This document shows positions 1-8,530 of a DNA stretch of 43,101 nt, in pieces. This DNA comes from an uncultured Clostridia bacterium (GTDB taxonomy: Bacteria > Bacillota > Clostridia > Christensenellales > Christensenellaceae), in NCBI GenBank assembly GCA_947063485.1, contig CAMSSU010000013.1, positions 1 through 43,101 on the forward strand, read 5' to 3'. A program made the position numbers and the translations under genes. The stretch's first letter is position 1. Each line of letters begins with the position of its first letter. The notes under the pieces are model-generated. The model made no database searches. It was not told the DNA's origin and saw nothing but the letters and a program-made list of their open reading frames with translations.

Positions 1-54
<54 letters not shown>

Positions 55-179
55 TAGATAATAATCTGTCCTCTTTTGCGTTGCCAATATTTTGCATATC
101 ACAGCGTGCAATCTGATTTTTTCAGTTTGCATGCTGTTTTTTGTTCGCTTTTTTCATTATAATTGAGGAGGGACAGGAA

Positions 180-1982
180 ATGAAAAAATACACAGGATTT
201 TTGCTGGCGGCAATACTGCTGTGCGGCTGTATTTTGGGCAGCATCGGCATTGCGCCAAGAAGCGTACGGGCAGAAGGCACCGCGTATGTGGCCGAAGACG
301 CGCCGGCCTCCGTCAACGCCGGATATACGCCGACACAGCTGATCAACGGCTCCTTTGAGAATTTTCCGGCGGATAAATTTTCTAGTGTGGGGGCAGACTG
401 GGCACTGTGGGGAAGAGGGCTGAATCGCTCTGATGGCGCACCCTGGCATACAACGGATACTGTGTTTGACATTTTTCAGAAAAGCGACAAGGCAGAATAT
501 TACGCGGGAGCACTTGGCGTTGAGTATACCCCGTTCGGTGATTTTTGCGTTGAATTAAACGCCGATACGAATGGCGTACTTTATCAGGATCTGCCGACAA
601 ACTCCAGGGATATTATCTACTGGAGTCTGTATCACGCGCCGAGGGAGATAATGGCTACAAAAATACAATCCATGAACGTCCATATCGGAGCGCCTGCCGG
701 AGCGCCGTCAGGCGTAAACCCGAATATTTCGGGCGGTGCAAAATGGACAACCGCCGCCCTCTCGGGTACCGGCGGATATGATGTTCCCGGCGGCCGCGTG
801 GCGCTGACGGTAACAATCCCCGACGGCGGAATCAACGCATCCACCAGAGGAACCTGGAAGCAGGCCTATGGTGTATACATCGTTCCCGCGGGGCAGTCTA
901 CCACGCGCTTTGCTTTTACCGCAGAGCAGGGCGGCGCGTATGGCAATATACTGGATAATATTCACTTCGATACCCTTTTGGGTAATCTCAAGGTTACCAA
1001 TGCCGGGGAGAATCTGCATGTAACCGGGCACTGGGGCAAATGCGATCAGAACGACGGGCAAACGCTGGACTACCTCTTTAAAAATAAGGACGGCGATGTC
1101 GTGGCCAGCGGCGCCATCGATATGTCCCAGCTGACCGGAGATGATTTCCAGGTGGATATCGATACCAGCAAGATCGGTCTGGATGAAAACAGCATGGCGG
1201 AGTTTTGGCATTCAGCTTATCCAGATGTAAAAACGCCGGTCGACCTTTCCATGCTCTTCTTCCGGGATGATCCCAAATACGATATTCCCAAAGCGGATAT
1301 CGGCAAACCCACCGCGCCCATCGATGTGACGGACGGCGTCTCGGGCGGAAAGCCCGGCTATACCTTCAGCGCAGAAGGCCTGCCGGACGGCTTTTCCATC
1401 AGCGCCGACGGCGTCATCACCGGGAGCTATCCGCATCCCACAAAACCCGGCACAGCCACCATCAAAGTGACGGACAGCGAAGGAGCGTGGAGAAGCATCG
1501 AGATTGCCTATGGCGGCACAGCGCCCATTGCTATTGATGCGCCGGCGGATCCCGTGAACCCGGGCGAAGCCAAAAGCTTTACGATCGATCCGATTCCGCC
1601 GCAGGAATTTACCGGCGGAGAGATTACGCCCGAGATCGTGGTGCGCGATCCGGATGGGAATCCGCTGACGAAGGATGTTGATTACACGGTAGAGTATCAA
1701 AATAACGTGGAGCCAGGCGAGGCGATAGTAGTGATCAAAGGCATCGGTGATTATGCCGGAACGCTGGAAGGCGCATTTTCCATCAAAGCGCCGCCGGGGA
1801 CGGATGAGAAAGCGCCGCCAAAGGCGGATACACCGGCAAAAGACGGAGATGGAGATTCCTCCATGCCAAAGTTGGGCGATCGGACAAGCCAGCAGTTCTG
1901 GTTTGCGATGATGATGCTGTTCCTTTGCACCGGAGCTGTTTTGGAGCTTTTCAAACTCTCCCGCTACACCTGCAAGCACTGA
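180..1982 (+). CDS. Secreted, membrane-anchored surface protein with Ig-like modules
   Basis: A 600-residue protein of unknown specific role, probably cell-surface exposed. The start at 180 is chosen because GAGGAGGGA precedes it and an N-terminal signal peptide (residues about 1-31, ending SVRA) follows directly; an in-frame ATG at 141 has no such site. The region after the signal contains an LINGSFE motif typical of jelly-roll carbohydrate-binding-like modules (inference). Residues about 375-465 look like a putative-Ig module (GLPDGFSISADGVITG), and about 465-555 like a second beta-sandwich repeat (DYTVEYQNNVEPGEA, GIGDYAGTLEG). A Pro/Lys/Asp-rich linker precedes one C-terminal membrane helix (about 572-591) and a short basic tail. 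There is no LPXTG motif. The gene is monocistronic and ends in a shared terminator. Confidence 0.85.
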   Translation: MKKYTGFLLAAILLCGCILGSIGIAPRSVRAEGTAYVAEDAPASVNAGYTPTQLINGSFENFPADKFSSVGADWALWGRGLNRSDGAPWHTTDTVFDIFQKSDKAEYYAGALGVEYTPFGDFCVELNADTNGVLYQDLPTNSRDIIYWSLYHAPREIMATKIQSMNVHIGAPAGAPSGVNPNISGGAKWTTAALSGTGGYDVPGGRVALTVTIPDGGINASTRGTWKQAYGVYIVPAGQSTTRFAFTAEQGGAYGNILDNIHFDTLLGNLKVTNAGENLHVTGHWGKCDQNDGQTLDYLFKNKDGDVVASGAIDMSQLTGDDFQVDIDTSKIGLDENSMAEFWHSAYPDVKTPVDLSMLFFRDDPKYDIPKADIGKPTAPIDVTDGVSGGKPGYTFSAEGLPDGFSISADGVITGSYPHPTKPGTATIKVTDSEGAWRSIEIAYGGTAPIAIDAPADPVNPGEAKSFTIDPIPPQEFTGGEITPEIVVRDPDGNPLTKDVDYTVEYQNNVEPGEAIVVIKGIGDYAGTLEGAFSIKAPPGTDEKAPPKADTPAKDGDGDSSMPKLGDRTSQQFWFAMMMLFLCTGAVLELFKLSRYTCKH

Positions 1983-1993
1983 GAGATAAAAAG

Positions 1994-2028
1994 GAGCGCT
2001 TTGGGTAAATTCCCAAAGCGCTCTATTT
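1994..2028. terminator. Bidirectional intrinsic terminator
   Basis: A perfect 12-bp stem (GAGCGCTTTGGG with CCCAAAGCGCTC, 1994-2005 and 2012-2023) with a 6-nt loop is flanked by TATTTTTA on the plus strand and by a T-rich run on the minus strand. It sits between the converging surface-protein and mgtA genes and should stop both. Confidence 0.92.
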
Positions 2029-4671
2029 TTATAGCCAATGTCCGTTGGCCTTCTTATAGAAGCGCTTGATGATCTGCGCGCCCAGGCAGTATCCCGCCAG
2101 CAGAACGGCCAGCCAGGGCAGGAAGGCGGCGGGCAGGGCCGCCATATCCAGATAGGCCGCAAAGCCGCCAAAACCGATGCCGATGGTCAGCGCGGAGAAG
2201 AGCAGGGTGGTGGCCAGCAGAAGGCCGGCTGGCCTGCTCTGGGCAAAGGGAACCCTCTCTGTGCGGATCATGTGGACAACAAGAATCTGCGAGAGCGTCC
2301 CGTAGACGAAGTTGCCGCATTGGAACAGCGCGGCGTTCTGCACGGTATTCGCGCCCATGGCCCACCAGAGCACGCCGTAGCAGCAGAGGTCGAAGAGCGA
2401 GGAGAGCGGCCCCATGGAAAACATGAATTTCTGGATACTGGCCGTATCCCACTTATGCGGCGTTTTGAGATAGGAATCGTCCACCCGGTCAAAGGGGATG
2501 CCCAGCTGGGCGAAATCGCAGAGCAGGTTTTGGGCCAGAATCTGCACGGGCTTCAGGGGCAGGAAGGGGAACAGGATGCTGGCCAGCACCACGGAGATCA
2601 TGTTGCCGAAATTGCCGCTGGCCGCCATCTTGATATATTTCATGATGTTGCCAAAGGTTCTGCGCCCTTCCAGCACGCCCTGCTCCAAAACCATCAGATC
2701 CTTTTTCATCAGGATGATATCTGCCGTTTCTTTGGCGATATCCACGGCGCTGTCCACCGAGATGCCGACGTCGCTCTGGCGCATGGCCAGGGTGTCGTTG
2801 ATGCCGTCGCCCATATAGCCCACGGTGTGCCCATTGGCCTGAAACGCGGCCACAACCCGCTGTTTCTGCGCAGGGGAGAGCTTGGAGAAAAGGCAGCATT
2901 CCCGCACGGCCTTGCAAAGGGCCTTGTCGCTCATGGCCTCCACGTCCACCCCCGTCAGGCAGTGATCCGTATCCACGCCGACTTTGCCGCAGACTTTCAC
3001 GGCCACGCCCTCGCTGTCGCCCGTTAAGACCACGACTTTGACGCCGTGCTCCTGGAGCGCGGTGATGGCCTGGGCGGCGCTCTGCTTGGGCGGGTCTAAA
3101 AAGCCGATAAAGCCCAGCAGAACCATATCTTTTTCATCGCTGGTGTCAAATGCGCCAGCCTCGCGGATCTCGTTTTTCTGAGCCACGGCCAGCATGCGCA
3201 GGCCATCGAAGTTGTGCTTCGCATAAACCTGCTGAGCCAGGGCGCGGTGCGCATCGTCCAGCGGGCGGATCTCCCCGCCAAAATCCGCATACGAGCAGAT
3301 GGCCAGCACTTCCTCCACGGCCCCTTTGGTGATGAGCTGGCGCTTGCCGGCGGAATCTTCCAGGACGACGCTCATGCGGCGGCGGGAGAAATCGAAAGGA
3401 ATCTCGTCCACATGCCGGTATTCCTCCAGCAGGCCGCCCAGCCCGTTTTTCTTGGCCCGCTCGATGACGGCCACATCGATGAGGTTTTTCAGCCCCGTCT
3501 GGAAGTAGCTGTTCAAAAAGGCGTGGCGCAGCACGCGCTGGTCGTCGTCGCCGTTCAAATCCATGTATTTTTCCAGGACGATCTTGTCCTCTGTCAGCGT
3601 GCCCGTCTTGTCCGTGCAGAGCACGTCCATCTCGCCGAACGTCTGAATGGCGGAAAGCGTCTTGACGATGGTCTCGTGCTTTGCCATATTGACGGCGCCC
3701 TTGGCCAGCGTAGACGTCATGATGACGGGCAGCATCTCGGGCGTCAGCCCGACTGCGATGCTCACGGCAAAGAGCAGGGCGTTGCCCCAGTCGTTTTTGA
3801 AAAAGCCGTTGATGAGGAAAATCACGGGAACCATGATGAACATGAAGCGCAGCAATAACTTGCTCACAGAATCCACGCCCTGCTCGAAGCTGTTCTTGGC
3901 CCGGTCGCCCGAGAGCGCCTTGGCCATGGAGCCGAAATACGTCTGGCCGCCCGTGGCCGCGACCACCGCCGTGGCGCTGCCGCTGACCATGTTGCTGCCC
4001 ATAAAGCCCAGGTTTGCGATATCCGTCAGCGCGTCCGAGCCGCCCTTGGGCCTATTGAATTTCTCCACCGGGTTGGATTCCCCCGTCAGCGCCGACTGGG
4101 CCACGAAGGCATCCTTGGCCGTGAGGAACAGCACATCGCCGGGCAGCATATCCCCGGCCGAGAGCCGCACGATATCCCCCGGGACGATTTGCGCCATATT
4201 AAGCTCGGTATAGACGCCGTTGCGCAGGACATCCGCCTTGTTGGAAATCATGGCCGAGAGCTTGGCGGCCGCGGCAGAGCTGCGCTCGCTCTGGATGAAC
4301 GAGATGACGCTGGAAACCAGAACCAGCCCGATGATGACAAGCACTGTCGCCCAGTCCGGCCGGGCCGAGAGCATGACGTCCGTGATAAACGTAATCGCGG
4401 CAACGAGAAATAGAACGATGTTGAAGGGGTTGATAAACGCCTCTGCCAGCCGGGAGAGAAAGCTGCTCTGCTCGTCGGATGCGATGACGTTCTCGCCGAA
4501 TTCCTCCAATCGCTCCTCGGCCTGCTCGTCCGTCAGGCCGGAATGCAGGGTAACGAGAGAAGAGAGCGCGTCGTCCGTGGGCAGGTATGCCAGGTGCCGG
4601 AGCCTTGCTTCGCTTTCGCTTCTCTTTTGCTGCATGGATGCTCTATCTACTTTTTTTCGAAATAAACTCAT
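2029..4671 (-). CDS. mgtA: MgtA-type magnesium-importing P-type ATPase
   Basis: P-type (P3B) ATPase that imports Mg2+ through the cytoplasmic membrane at the cost of ATP; 880 residues, the usual family size. Seen in order: N-terminal cation-ATPase domain, the first membrane pair, the actuator loop with LTGES, TPEMLPVI in the fourth membrane helix, the phosphorylation site DKTGTLT, the LTGDS motif, the hinge GDGINDTLAMRQSDVGISVD and a C-terminal membrane domain containing QNLLCDFAQLGIPFD, which is characteristic of MgtA/MgtB. The start at 4671 (MSLFRKK) is preferred because AAAGGA lies about 9 nt upstream; an ATG 13 codons earlier lacks a site. An M-box riboswitch, an intrinsic terminator and a small leader ORF lie upstream, so expression should rise when Mg2+ is low. 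Confidence 0.95.
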   Translation of the reverse strand: MSLFRKKVDRASMQQKRSESEARLRHLAYLPTDDALSSLVTLHSGLTDEQAEERLEEFGENVIASDEQSSFLSRLAEAFINPFNIVLFLVAAITFITDVMLSARPDWATVLVIIGLVLVSSVISFIQSERSSAAAAKLSAMISNKADVLRNGVYTELNMAQIVPGDIVRLSAGDMLPGDVLFLTAKDAFVAQSALTGESNPVEKFNRPKGGSDALTDIANLGFMGSNMVSGSATAVVAATGGQTYFGSMAKALSGDRAKNSFEQGVDSVSKLLLRFMFIMVPVIFLINGFFKNDWGNALLFAVSIAVGLTPEMLPVIMTSTLAKGAVNMAKHETIVKTLSAIQTFGEMDVLCTDKTGTLTEDKIVLEKYMDLNGDDDQRVLRHAFLNSYFQTGLKNLIDVAVIERAKKNGLGGLLEEYRHVDEIPFDFSRRRMSVVLEDSAGKRQLITKGAVEEVLAICSYADFGGEIRPLDDAHRALAQQVYAKHNFDGLRMLAVAQKNEIREAGAFDTSDEKDMVLLGFIGFLDPPKQSAAQAITALQEHGVKVVVLTGDSEGVAVKVCGKVGVDTDHCLTGVDVEAMSDKALCKAVRECCLFSKLSPAQKQRVVAAFQANGHTVGYMGDGINDTLAMRQSDVGISVDSAVDIAKETADIILMKKDLMVLEQGVLEGRRTFGNIMKYIKMAASGNFGNMISVVLASILFPFLPLKPVQILAQNLLCDFAQLGIPFDRVDDSYLKTPHKWDTASIQKFMFSMGPLSSLFDLCCYGVLWWAMGANTVQNAALFQCGNFVYGTLSQILVVHMIRTERVPFAQSRPAGLLLATTLLFSALTIGIGFGGFAAYLDMAALPAAFLPWLAVLLAGYCLGAQIIKRFYKKANGHWL

Positions 4672-4738
4672 GCGATTCAATCCTTTCATACTAGTTTTTG
4701 CAATCGTCAACTAAATATGAACAGGACAGAAGAACATG

Positions 4739-4849
4739 CTAGCTAAAAATGCCGAGGGAGAACAATGGCAAGGGCACATCGTCGTCGCTTTGCAGCAAGG
4801 TAAGCAGGCAGTTTCCACTGTGGCTGTTCCGCATACTGTGGCTTATCAT
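4739..4849 (-). CDS. Candidate 36-residue mgtA leader peptide
   Basis: A short ORF between the riboswitch terminator and mgtA, with a near-perfect ribosome binding site GGAGGTGAG six bases before its ATG. It begins MISHSMRNSHSGN and ends DDDVPLPLFSLGIFS, then TAG, 67 nt before the mgtA start. The acidic run followed by Pro-x-Pro resembles the Asp/Pro features of the Salmonella MgtL leader, where such nascent chains destabilise ribosomes at low Mg2+ (established for MgtL; inferred here). It has no recognisable domain. It could instead be a small membrane or regulatory protein, or translated without function. Confidence 0.6.
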   Translation of the reverse strand: MISHSMRNSHSGNCLLTLLQSDDDVPLPLFSLGIFS

Positions 4850-4871
4850 GTTCTCACCTCCATTCAAAATA

Positions 4872-4903
4872 CAAAATAAAAGCCTTTGCGCGATGGCAAA
4901 GGC
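4872..4903 (-). terminator. Riboswitch-controlled intrinsic terminator before mgtA
   Basis: GCCTTTGC and GCAAAGGC (4896-4903 and 4882-4889 on the minus strand) form an 8-bp stem with a 6-nt loop, followed by TTTTATTTT. It lies directly after the M-box aptamer and before the leader ORF, as expected for an OFF switch that terminates when Mg2+ is bound. Confidence 0.88.
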
Positions 4904-4904
4904 A

Positions 4905-5069
4905 CAATAACCGACCAGAACCATCGTCTGAGTTTTAGCTCATAGGGGCAATGAAACTGCATTAGAGCACGCCTTGCATCGACATGCTCTGCTCACCAGC
5001 TATTGATGTCTCCATCAGGTCACGGCAGCAGCCCGTATCCGCTATGTAGCCTCACCTACCGATTTCGGT
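4905..5069 (-). promoter_or_regulatory. M-box (ykoK-type) magnesium riboswitch
   Basis: Read on the minus strand, this leader contains the M-box core in order: GTAGGTGAGGCT, then GGATACGGGCTGCTGCC, an internal hairpin, ATGCAG, and a closing CTATGAGCT segment. ATCG/CGAT and flanking bases can close the basal helix. This is the conserved arrangement of the Mg2+-sensing M-box found upstream of mgtE and mgtA genes in Bacillota. High Mg2+ is expected to stabilise the aptamer and permit the downstream terminator. Confidence 0.92.
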
Positions 5070-5077
5070 ACACTTCA

Positions 5078-5106
5078 AGCATAGCTCATTTTAGAGGCGC
5101 TGTCAA
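5078..5106 (-). promoter_or_regulatory. Promoter of the mgtA transcript
   Basis: A perfect -35 box TTGACA (5101-5106), a 17-bp spacer and the -10 box TATGCT (5078-5083) place the transcription start just ahead of the M-box aptamer. Confidence 0.85.
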
Positions 5107-5162
5107 TCGCCTGAAAAATTTTTTTGGCCGGGGAGGGCACTCTGGGCAAAGCTGGCGCGGCG

Positions 5163-5171
5163 TGGTATGAT
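5163..5171 (+). promoter_or_regulatory. Extended -10 promoter of the nitroreductase gene
   Basis: TG-G-TATGAT is an extended -10 element about 23 bp before the start codon. No good -35 hexamer is visible, which is usual for extended -10 promoters. An AGGAGGGG ribosome binding site at 5181-5188 follows. Confidence 0.6.
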
Positions 5172-5193
5172 AAGAAAAAAAGGAGGGGTTATC

Positions 5194-5715
5194 ATGGAAT
5201 TTTTAGAACTCGCAAAAAAGCGGTATTCCGTCCGCAGTTTTTCCAAAAAGCCGGTGGAGCCGGAGAAGCTGGCAGCGGTTTTGCAGGCAGGCCGGCTGGC
5301 GCCCACGGCGACCAACGCCCAGCCCCAGCGCATTTTGGTTCTGCAAGGGCAGGAGGAGATGCAAAAGCTGGCCGAGTGCACCAAGTTTACCTTCGATGCG
5401 CCCATGGCGCTGGTGGTCTGTGCGGATAAGGGGCAGGCCTGGGTGCGCGGGCATGACGGCAAGAACCACGCGGAGATCGATGCCTGCATCGTCGCCACGC
5501 ATATGATGCTGGCCGCGGCAGAGCTTGGCCTTGGGAGCACGTGGGTGGGCGTATTTCAGCCGGAACGCGTCGCCCAAACATTCGGCGCCCCGGAAAACTT
5601 TGTCATCACGGCCATTTTGCCCATGGGCTACCCGGCAGAGGATGCGAAGCCCAGCGACAGGCACGAAAAGAGAAAGCCGCTGGAAGAGACGGTCTGCTAC
5701 CACTCGTTTTCCTAG
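5194..5715 (+). CDS. Nitroreductase family flavoprotein
   Basis: A 173-residue FMN-dependent NAD(P)H oxidoreductase of the nitroreductase superfamily; the physiological substrate is unknown. Seen: the N-terminal family signature KKRYSVRSFSKKPV with the phosphate-binding Arg/Ser residues, then GRLAPTATNAQPQRI, and a later GLGSTWVGVFQPE segment that lines the flavin site. The length suits the short monodomain subfamily. The ATG at 5194 follows AGGAGGGG by about 6 nt; an upstream ATG at 5167 overlaps the promoter. It is a single-gene unit, divergent from the mgtA transcript. A second, different nitroreductase lies at 28853-29371. Confidence 0.9.
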   Translation: MEFLELAKKRYSVRSFSKKPVEPEKLAAVLQAGRLAPTATNAQPQRILVLQGQEEMQKLAECTKFTFDAPMALVVCADKGQAWVRGHDGKNHAEIDACIVATHMMLAAAELGLGSTWVGVFQPERVAQTFGAPENFVITAILPMGYPAEDAKPSDRHEKRKPLEETVCYHSFS

Positions 5716-5724
5716 GAAAGCGCA

Positions 5725-5757
5725 AAAAAGCAGCGCGGGAATGCCGCGCTGCTTTTT
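5725..5757. terminator. Bidirectional intrinsic terminator
   Basis: AAAAAGCAGCGCGG and its complement CCGCGCTGCTTTTT form a 14-bp stem with a 5-nt loop. T-runs on both strands let it serve the plus-strand nitroreductase and the converging minus-strand gene. Confidence 0.92.
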
Positions 5758-5766
5758 GTGTGGTCA

Positions 5767-6852
5767 TTAGAAAAGGAAATTTGTGTTGGCGTGTTCGATA
5801 AGCTGTGAGACGATATACTGAAAATTCATAGCAGACTGAATTTTTGAGAGATGCAGCCGGGTATGAAAGCCGGCGGGCGTCTGAAAATCTAAAACGCCAT
5901 AGCGGCAGACGGGAAGCTTAAAGTTGTTGTTGAAGCGTCTGTCCGGCGTTCCGTCTTTGTTGACATACTGCCAGGAGTAATCGATAATTTCCGCATCCTT
6001 AGGGGCAGTATTTTCTACAAAACGGGTGTCGGAGACGGTAATATCCAAATCCTTCATGGCGATAGAGCCGAGCTTTTTCTTTTTTACCAGAAGAAGCGTA
6101 TCCGGAAGCACATAGAGCTTTTCAGATTTCAGCTTTATATAGTAGCAGTTGGCATTGGTGCGGAGAAAATATGGTTTTCTGCGCTTGACGGAAAGTTTGG
6201 TTCTGCCGACTGTCCTGCTGGCGCCGGCGTTTGTCCGGCGGGCCGCCGCAAATACATCGTTCACCTGCCAGACGGCTGAACAGCTTTTCAGGCAGTCTAC
6301 AGCGGCATCAATATGCGAAAGCCGGTATTGCCCTTCCTCATCCAAATCATAGATGGCTTGGATTTTTGATGTGAACCGATAGACTATCTTTCCGATTATG
6401 CTCAAAAAGAGCAGCCAGACAGAGGCGACGATTACTCCTTGTGCATTTGGGTGGTTTTGAGAAAACTGAATAATGGAAATGCAGTATATGCAAAACAGAA
6501 ACAAAATGGCCCAGTTCAGCAGACGGTTTATTCTCATAAAGCGTTTGATTGCCGCTACAAATGACTCGCGATCGGCGCTGATCACTTCGTCGGCATTTTG
6601 AAAGGAATAAAGATAGCCGGACGAATTTTGCTGAGGGACATGGCCGGCAGGCGGCTGGCGCTGCCCTTTACCATGCTCCTGAGACCAGGATAATCCCGTT
6701 CCGGGAATGGAGAGGGTTGTCCTCGTTGTGCCGCGGGCAGTTTTGGTGTATCGAATCCCTTTGCCGCCAAAACTATAGCCTACGCCGGATTTGCTGAAGT
6801 TGATACGAAAGGCGTTGCCAATCTTTATGCTCTTATAAAAGCGAAATCCCAT
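5767..6852 (-). CDS. DUF4236 domain membrane protein
   Basis: A 361-residue protein of unknown function. The N-terminus (MGFRFYKSIKIGNAFRINFS, then KSGVGYSFGGKGIRYT) is a clear DUF4236 module, a short beta-rich domain found at the N-terminus of many Bacillota proteins. Two hydrophobic segments at about residues 120-165 (NWAILFLFCIYCISIIQF and VIVASVWLLFLSIIGKIVY) predict a membrane hairpin, followed by a soluble C-terminal part of about 190 residues with no motif I recognise. The start at 6852 is fixed by GGAGGGG six bases upstream and the domain boundary. Its base composition is more AT-rich than that of neighbouring genes. Confidence 0.85.
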   Translation of the reverse strand: MGFRFYKSIKIGNAFRINFSKSGVGYSFGGKGIRYTKTARGTTRTTLSIPGTGLSWSQEHGKGQRQPPAGHVPQQNSSGYLYSFQNADEVISADRESFVAAIKRFMRINRLLNWAILFLFCIYCISIIQFSQNHPNAQGVIVASVWLLFLSIIGKIVYRFTSKIQAIYDLDEEGQYRLSHIDAAVDCLKSCSAVWQVNDVFAAARRTNAGASRTVGRTKLSVKRRKPYFLRTNANCYYIKLKSEKLYVLPDTLLLVKKKKLGSIAMKDLDITVSDTRFVENTAPKDAEIIDYSWQYVNKDGTPDRRFNNNFKLPVCRYGVLDFQTPAGFHTRLHLSKIQSAMNFQYIVSQLIEHANTNFLF

Positions 6853-6874
6853 GATATATCCCCTCCCTGCTTTT

Positions 6875-6903
6875 ATTCTAGCATAGGGGAGGAGGGGATG
6901 CAA
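6875..6903 (-). promoter_or_regulatory. Promoter of the DUF4236 gene
   Basis: An extended -10 TGC-TAGAAT (minus strand, -10 at 6875-6880) lies 17 bp from a weak -35 TTGCAT (6898-6903). A TTGACA nearby is badly spaced and was not used. Confidence 0.5.
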
Positions 6904-6985
6904 ATTGTTGTCAAAGTTAGAGCGCCAATAAAGTGGGATTTTCGCAGCCATTATAATTTGGCGGCAGATATCTTGAATTTCCCCC

Positions 6986-7015
6986 ACAAAAAAGAGCCGC
7001 GGAAGATTCCGCGGC
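6986..7015 (-). terminator. Intrinsic terminator of the CNNM/CBS gene
   Basis: On the minus strand, GCCGCGGA and TCCGCGGC form an 8-bp GC-rich stem with a 4-nt loop followed by TCTTTTTTG, directly after the stop of the gene at 7037. Confidence 0.9.
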
Positions 7016-7036
7016 CCCTGTTTTGCCGGTGAAAGG

Positions 7037-8395
7037 CTATTTTTCTTCTTCGGCCAAGTCACTCTGCTCGATTTTGGAGACGACCGCCCACTCGATGCGG
7101 CGATCTTTGATCTCCTGCACCTCGATATGCAGGCCCGCAATATCCAGCGCAGGCGTGCTGCCATCCTCCGGAACGGCGCTGAGAGAATCCAAAATCATGC
7201 CGCCCAGGGTGTCGTATTCATCGTCCTCCGGGAGATCCATGCCAAGTGCTTCGGCGATGCTCTCGATATCCGCGCTGCCGGCGATGCGCCAGCGGTTTTC
7301 CCCCAGCGGGAGAATTTCCGTCTCGTCCATCGGGTCAAACTCGTCGTAAATATTGCCGACGATCTGCTCCAGCAGGTCCTCCATGGTAACCAGGCCGCTG
7401 GTGCCGCCGTATTCATCCACGACGATGGCCATATGCGTTTTGGTGTTCTGCATATTGCGGAACAAGATATCCGTCTGCACCGTCTCGGGCACGAAGTAGG
7501 CAGGGCGCAGCAGCTCTGCCAGGGGCAGCGGCTGCTCCTTCTGCGCGTTGATCAGATAATCCCGGGTATTGAGAATCCCCTTCACGTCATCTGCATCTTC
7601 CTCGCAGACCGGGAAACGCGAAAGGCCGGTTTCCTCGATGCGCGCCAGAATCTGCTCGGGGCTGTCGTCCAGCCAGATGACTTCCATATCCGTGCGGTGG
7701 ATCATGATATCCTCGGCAGACTGGTTGTTGAACTCGAAAATATTTTCGATCATCTCTTTCTCACCGGCCTCGATTGCGCCTTTCTCTTCGCCGATATCCA
7801 CCATCATGCGGATCTCGTCTTCCGAGACTTCTTCCTCCTCCGCGTTCGGGTCTATGCCGAAGAGGCGAAGCAGGCCGTTGGTCGAGACTGTGAGCAGCCA
7901 GGTGATGGGGCGCAGGAAGGCCGCGAAAAAGGTGACAACGCCGCAGGCAAACCGTGCGACGCCCTCGGGCTTTTTCATGGCGATGCGCTTTGGAACAAGC
8001 TCACCCAGCACGAGCGTGAAATAAGACAGGATAATGGTGATCACGATGACCGCCAAAGTATTGAGCGTTTTTTCGGAAATCCCTGTCACTTGCAAATCGT
8101 CCACAAGCCATCTGGTGATGGGCCCGGCAAAACTATCCGCAGCAAATGCGGAGCCCAAAAAGCCGGCCAGCGTAATCGCGATCTGGATGGTGGATAAAAA
8201 CTGCGTGGGCTGCTCGACGATGCGAAGGAGCCGCTTGCTTTTCTTATCCCCTGCCTCCGCATCCCGGCGCAGGCGGTTTTCATTGAGCGAAACCACGGCC
8301 AGCTCGGTGGCGGCAAAGAACGCGTTGACTAGAATGAGAACAAATTGCAGAATAAGTTGAGGCCATATAGGGTCAGGCGACAAAGGATCTGGCAA
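7037..8395 (-). CDS. CNNM/CorC-type protein with DUF21, CBS pair and CorC-HlyC domain
   Basis: Integral membrane protein of the hemolysin-C/CNNM family, linked in other bacteria to Mg2+ or other divalent cation efflux and homeostasis; substrate not proven here. Order: DUF21 membrane domain (about residues 12-190; FVLILVNAFFAATELAVV and later helices), a paired CBS module (about 205-345; MIHRTDMEVIWLDDSPEQIL, VVDEYGGTSGLVTMEDLLEQ) and the CorC_HlyC domain (about 355-445). The likely start is TTG at 8395, seven bases after AAGGGGG, giving 452 residues. A promoter lies inside the longer reading that begins at 8497, which rules that start out. It is monocistronic; its presence near mgtA suggests a shared Mg2+ theme (inference). 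Confidence 0.88.
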   Translation of the reverse strand: MPDPLSPDPIWPQLILQFVLILVNAFFAATELAVVSLNENRLRRDAEAGDKKSKRLLRIVEQPTQFLSTIQIAITLAGFLGSAFAADSFAGPITRWLVDDLQVTGISEKTLNTLAVIVITIILSYFTLVLGELVPKRIAMKKPEGVARFACGVVTFFAAFLRPITWLLTVSTNGLLRLFGIDPNAEEEEVSEDEIRMMVDIGEEKGAIEAGEKEMIENIFEFNNQSAEDIMIHRTDMEVIWLDDSPEQILARIEETGLSRFPVCEEDADDVKGILNTRDYLINAQKEQPLPLAELLRPAYFVPETVQTDILFRNMQNTKTHMAIVVDEYGGTSGLVTMEDLLEQIVGNIYDEFDPMDETEILPLGENRWRIAGSADIESIAEALGMDLPEDDEYDTLGGMILDSLSAVPEDGSTPALDIAGLHIEVQEIKDRRIEWAVVSKIEQSDLAEEEK

Positions 8396-8459
8396 AGAGT
8401 ATTCCCCCTTTAAAATAGTAAAATATTTCTCTGATGCGTTTACACAGAGATTAGCACTT

Positions 8460-8468
8460 ATTATACCA
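8460..8468 (-). promoter_or_regulatory. Extended -10 promoter of the CNNM/CBS gene
   Basis: TG-G-TATAAT on the minus strand, 65 bp before the TTG start. The -35 region is poor. Its position supports the downstream TTG start codon. Confidence 0.6.
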
Positions 8469-8489
8469 TAATTTTTGTGAAAGTACAGC

Positions 8490-8517
8490 AAAATCACCGC
8501 GTTCCAGCGGTGATTTT
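8490..8517. terminator. Intrinsic terminator of the amino-acid ABC transporter operon
   Basis: AAAATCACCGC and GCGGTGATTTT form an 11-bp stem with a 6-nt loop, 13 bases after the ATPase stop codon on the minus strand. The U-tract is part of the stem. Confidence 0.8.
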
Positions 8518-8530
8518 AAAGCGAAAAGAA

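Noticed and set aside
158..163. TATAAT as promoter of the surface-protein gene
   Set aside because: The implied start point would fall inside the ribosome binding site; no matching -35. The real promoter is not clear.
1212..2171. Minus-strand 319-codon ORF opposite the surface-protein gene
   Set aside because: Antisense shadow; it crosses the strong bidirectional terminator at 1994-2028 and has no ribosome binding site.
2038..3027. Long plus-strand ORF opposite mgtA (and similar ones elsewhere)
   Set aside because: A shadow of the GC-rich mgtA codons; the translation is low-complexity His/Gln/Gly-rich with no start signal or family motif.
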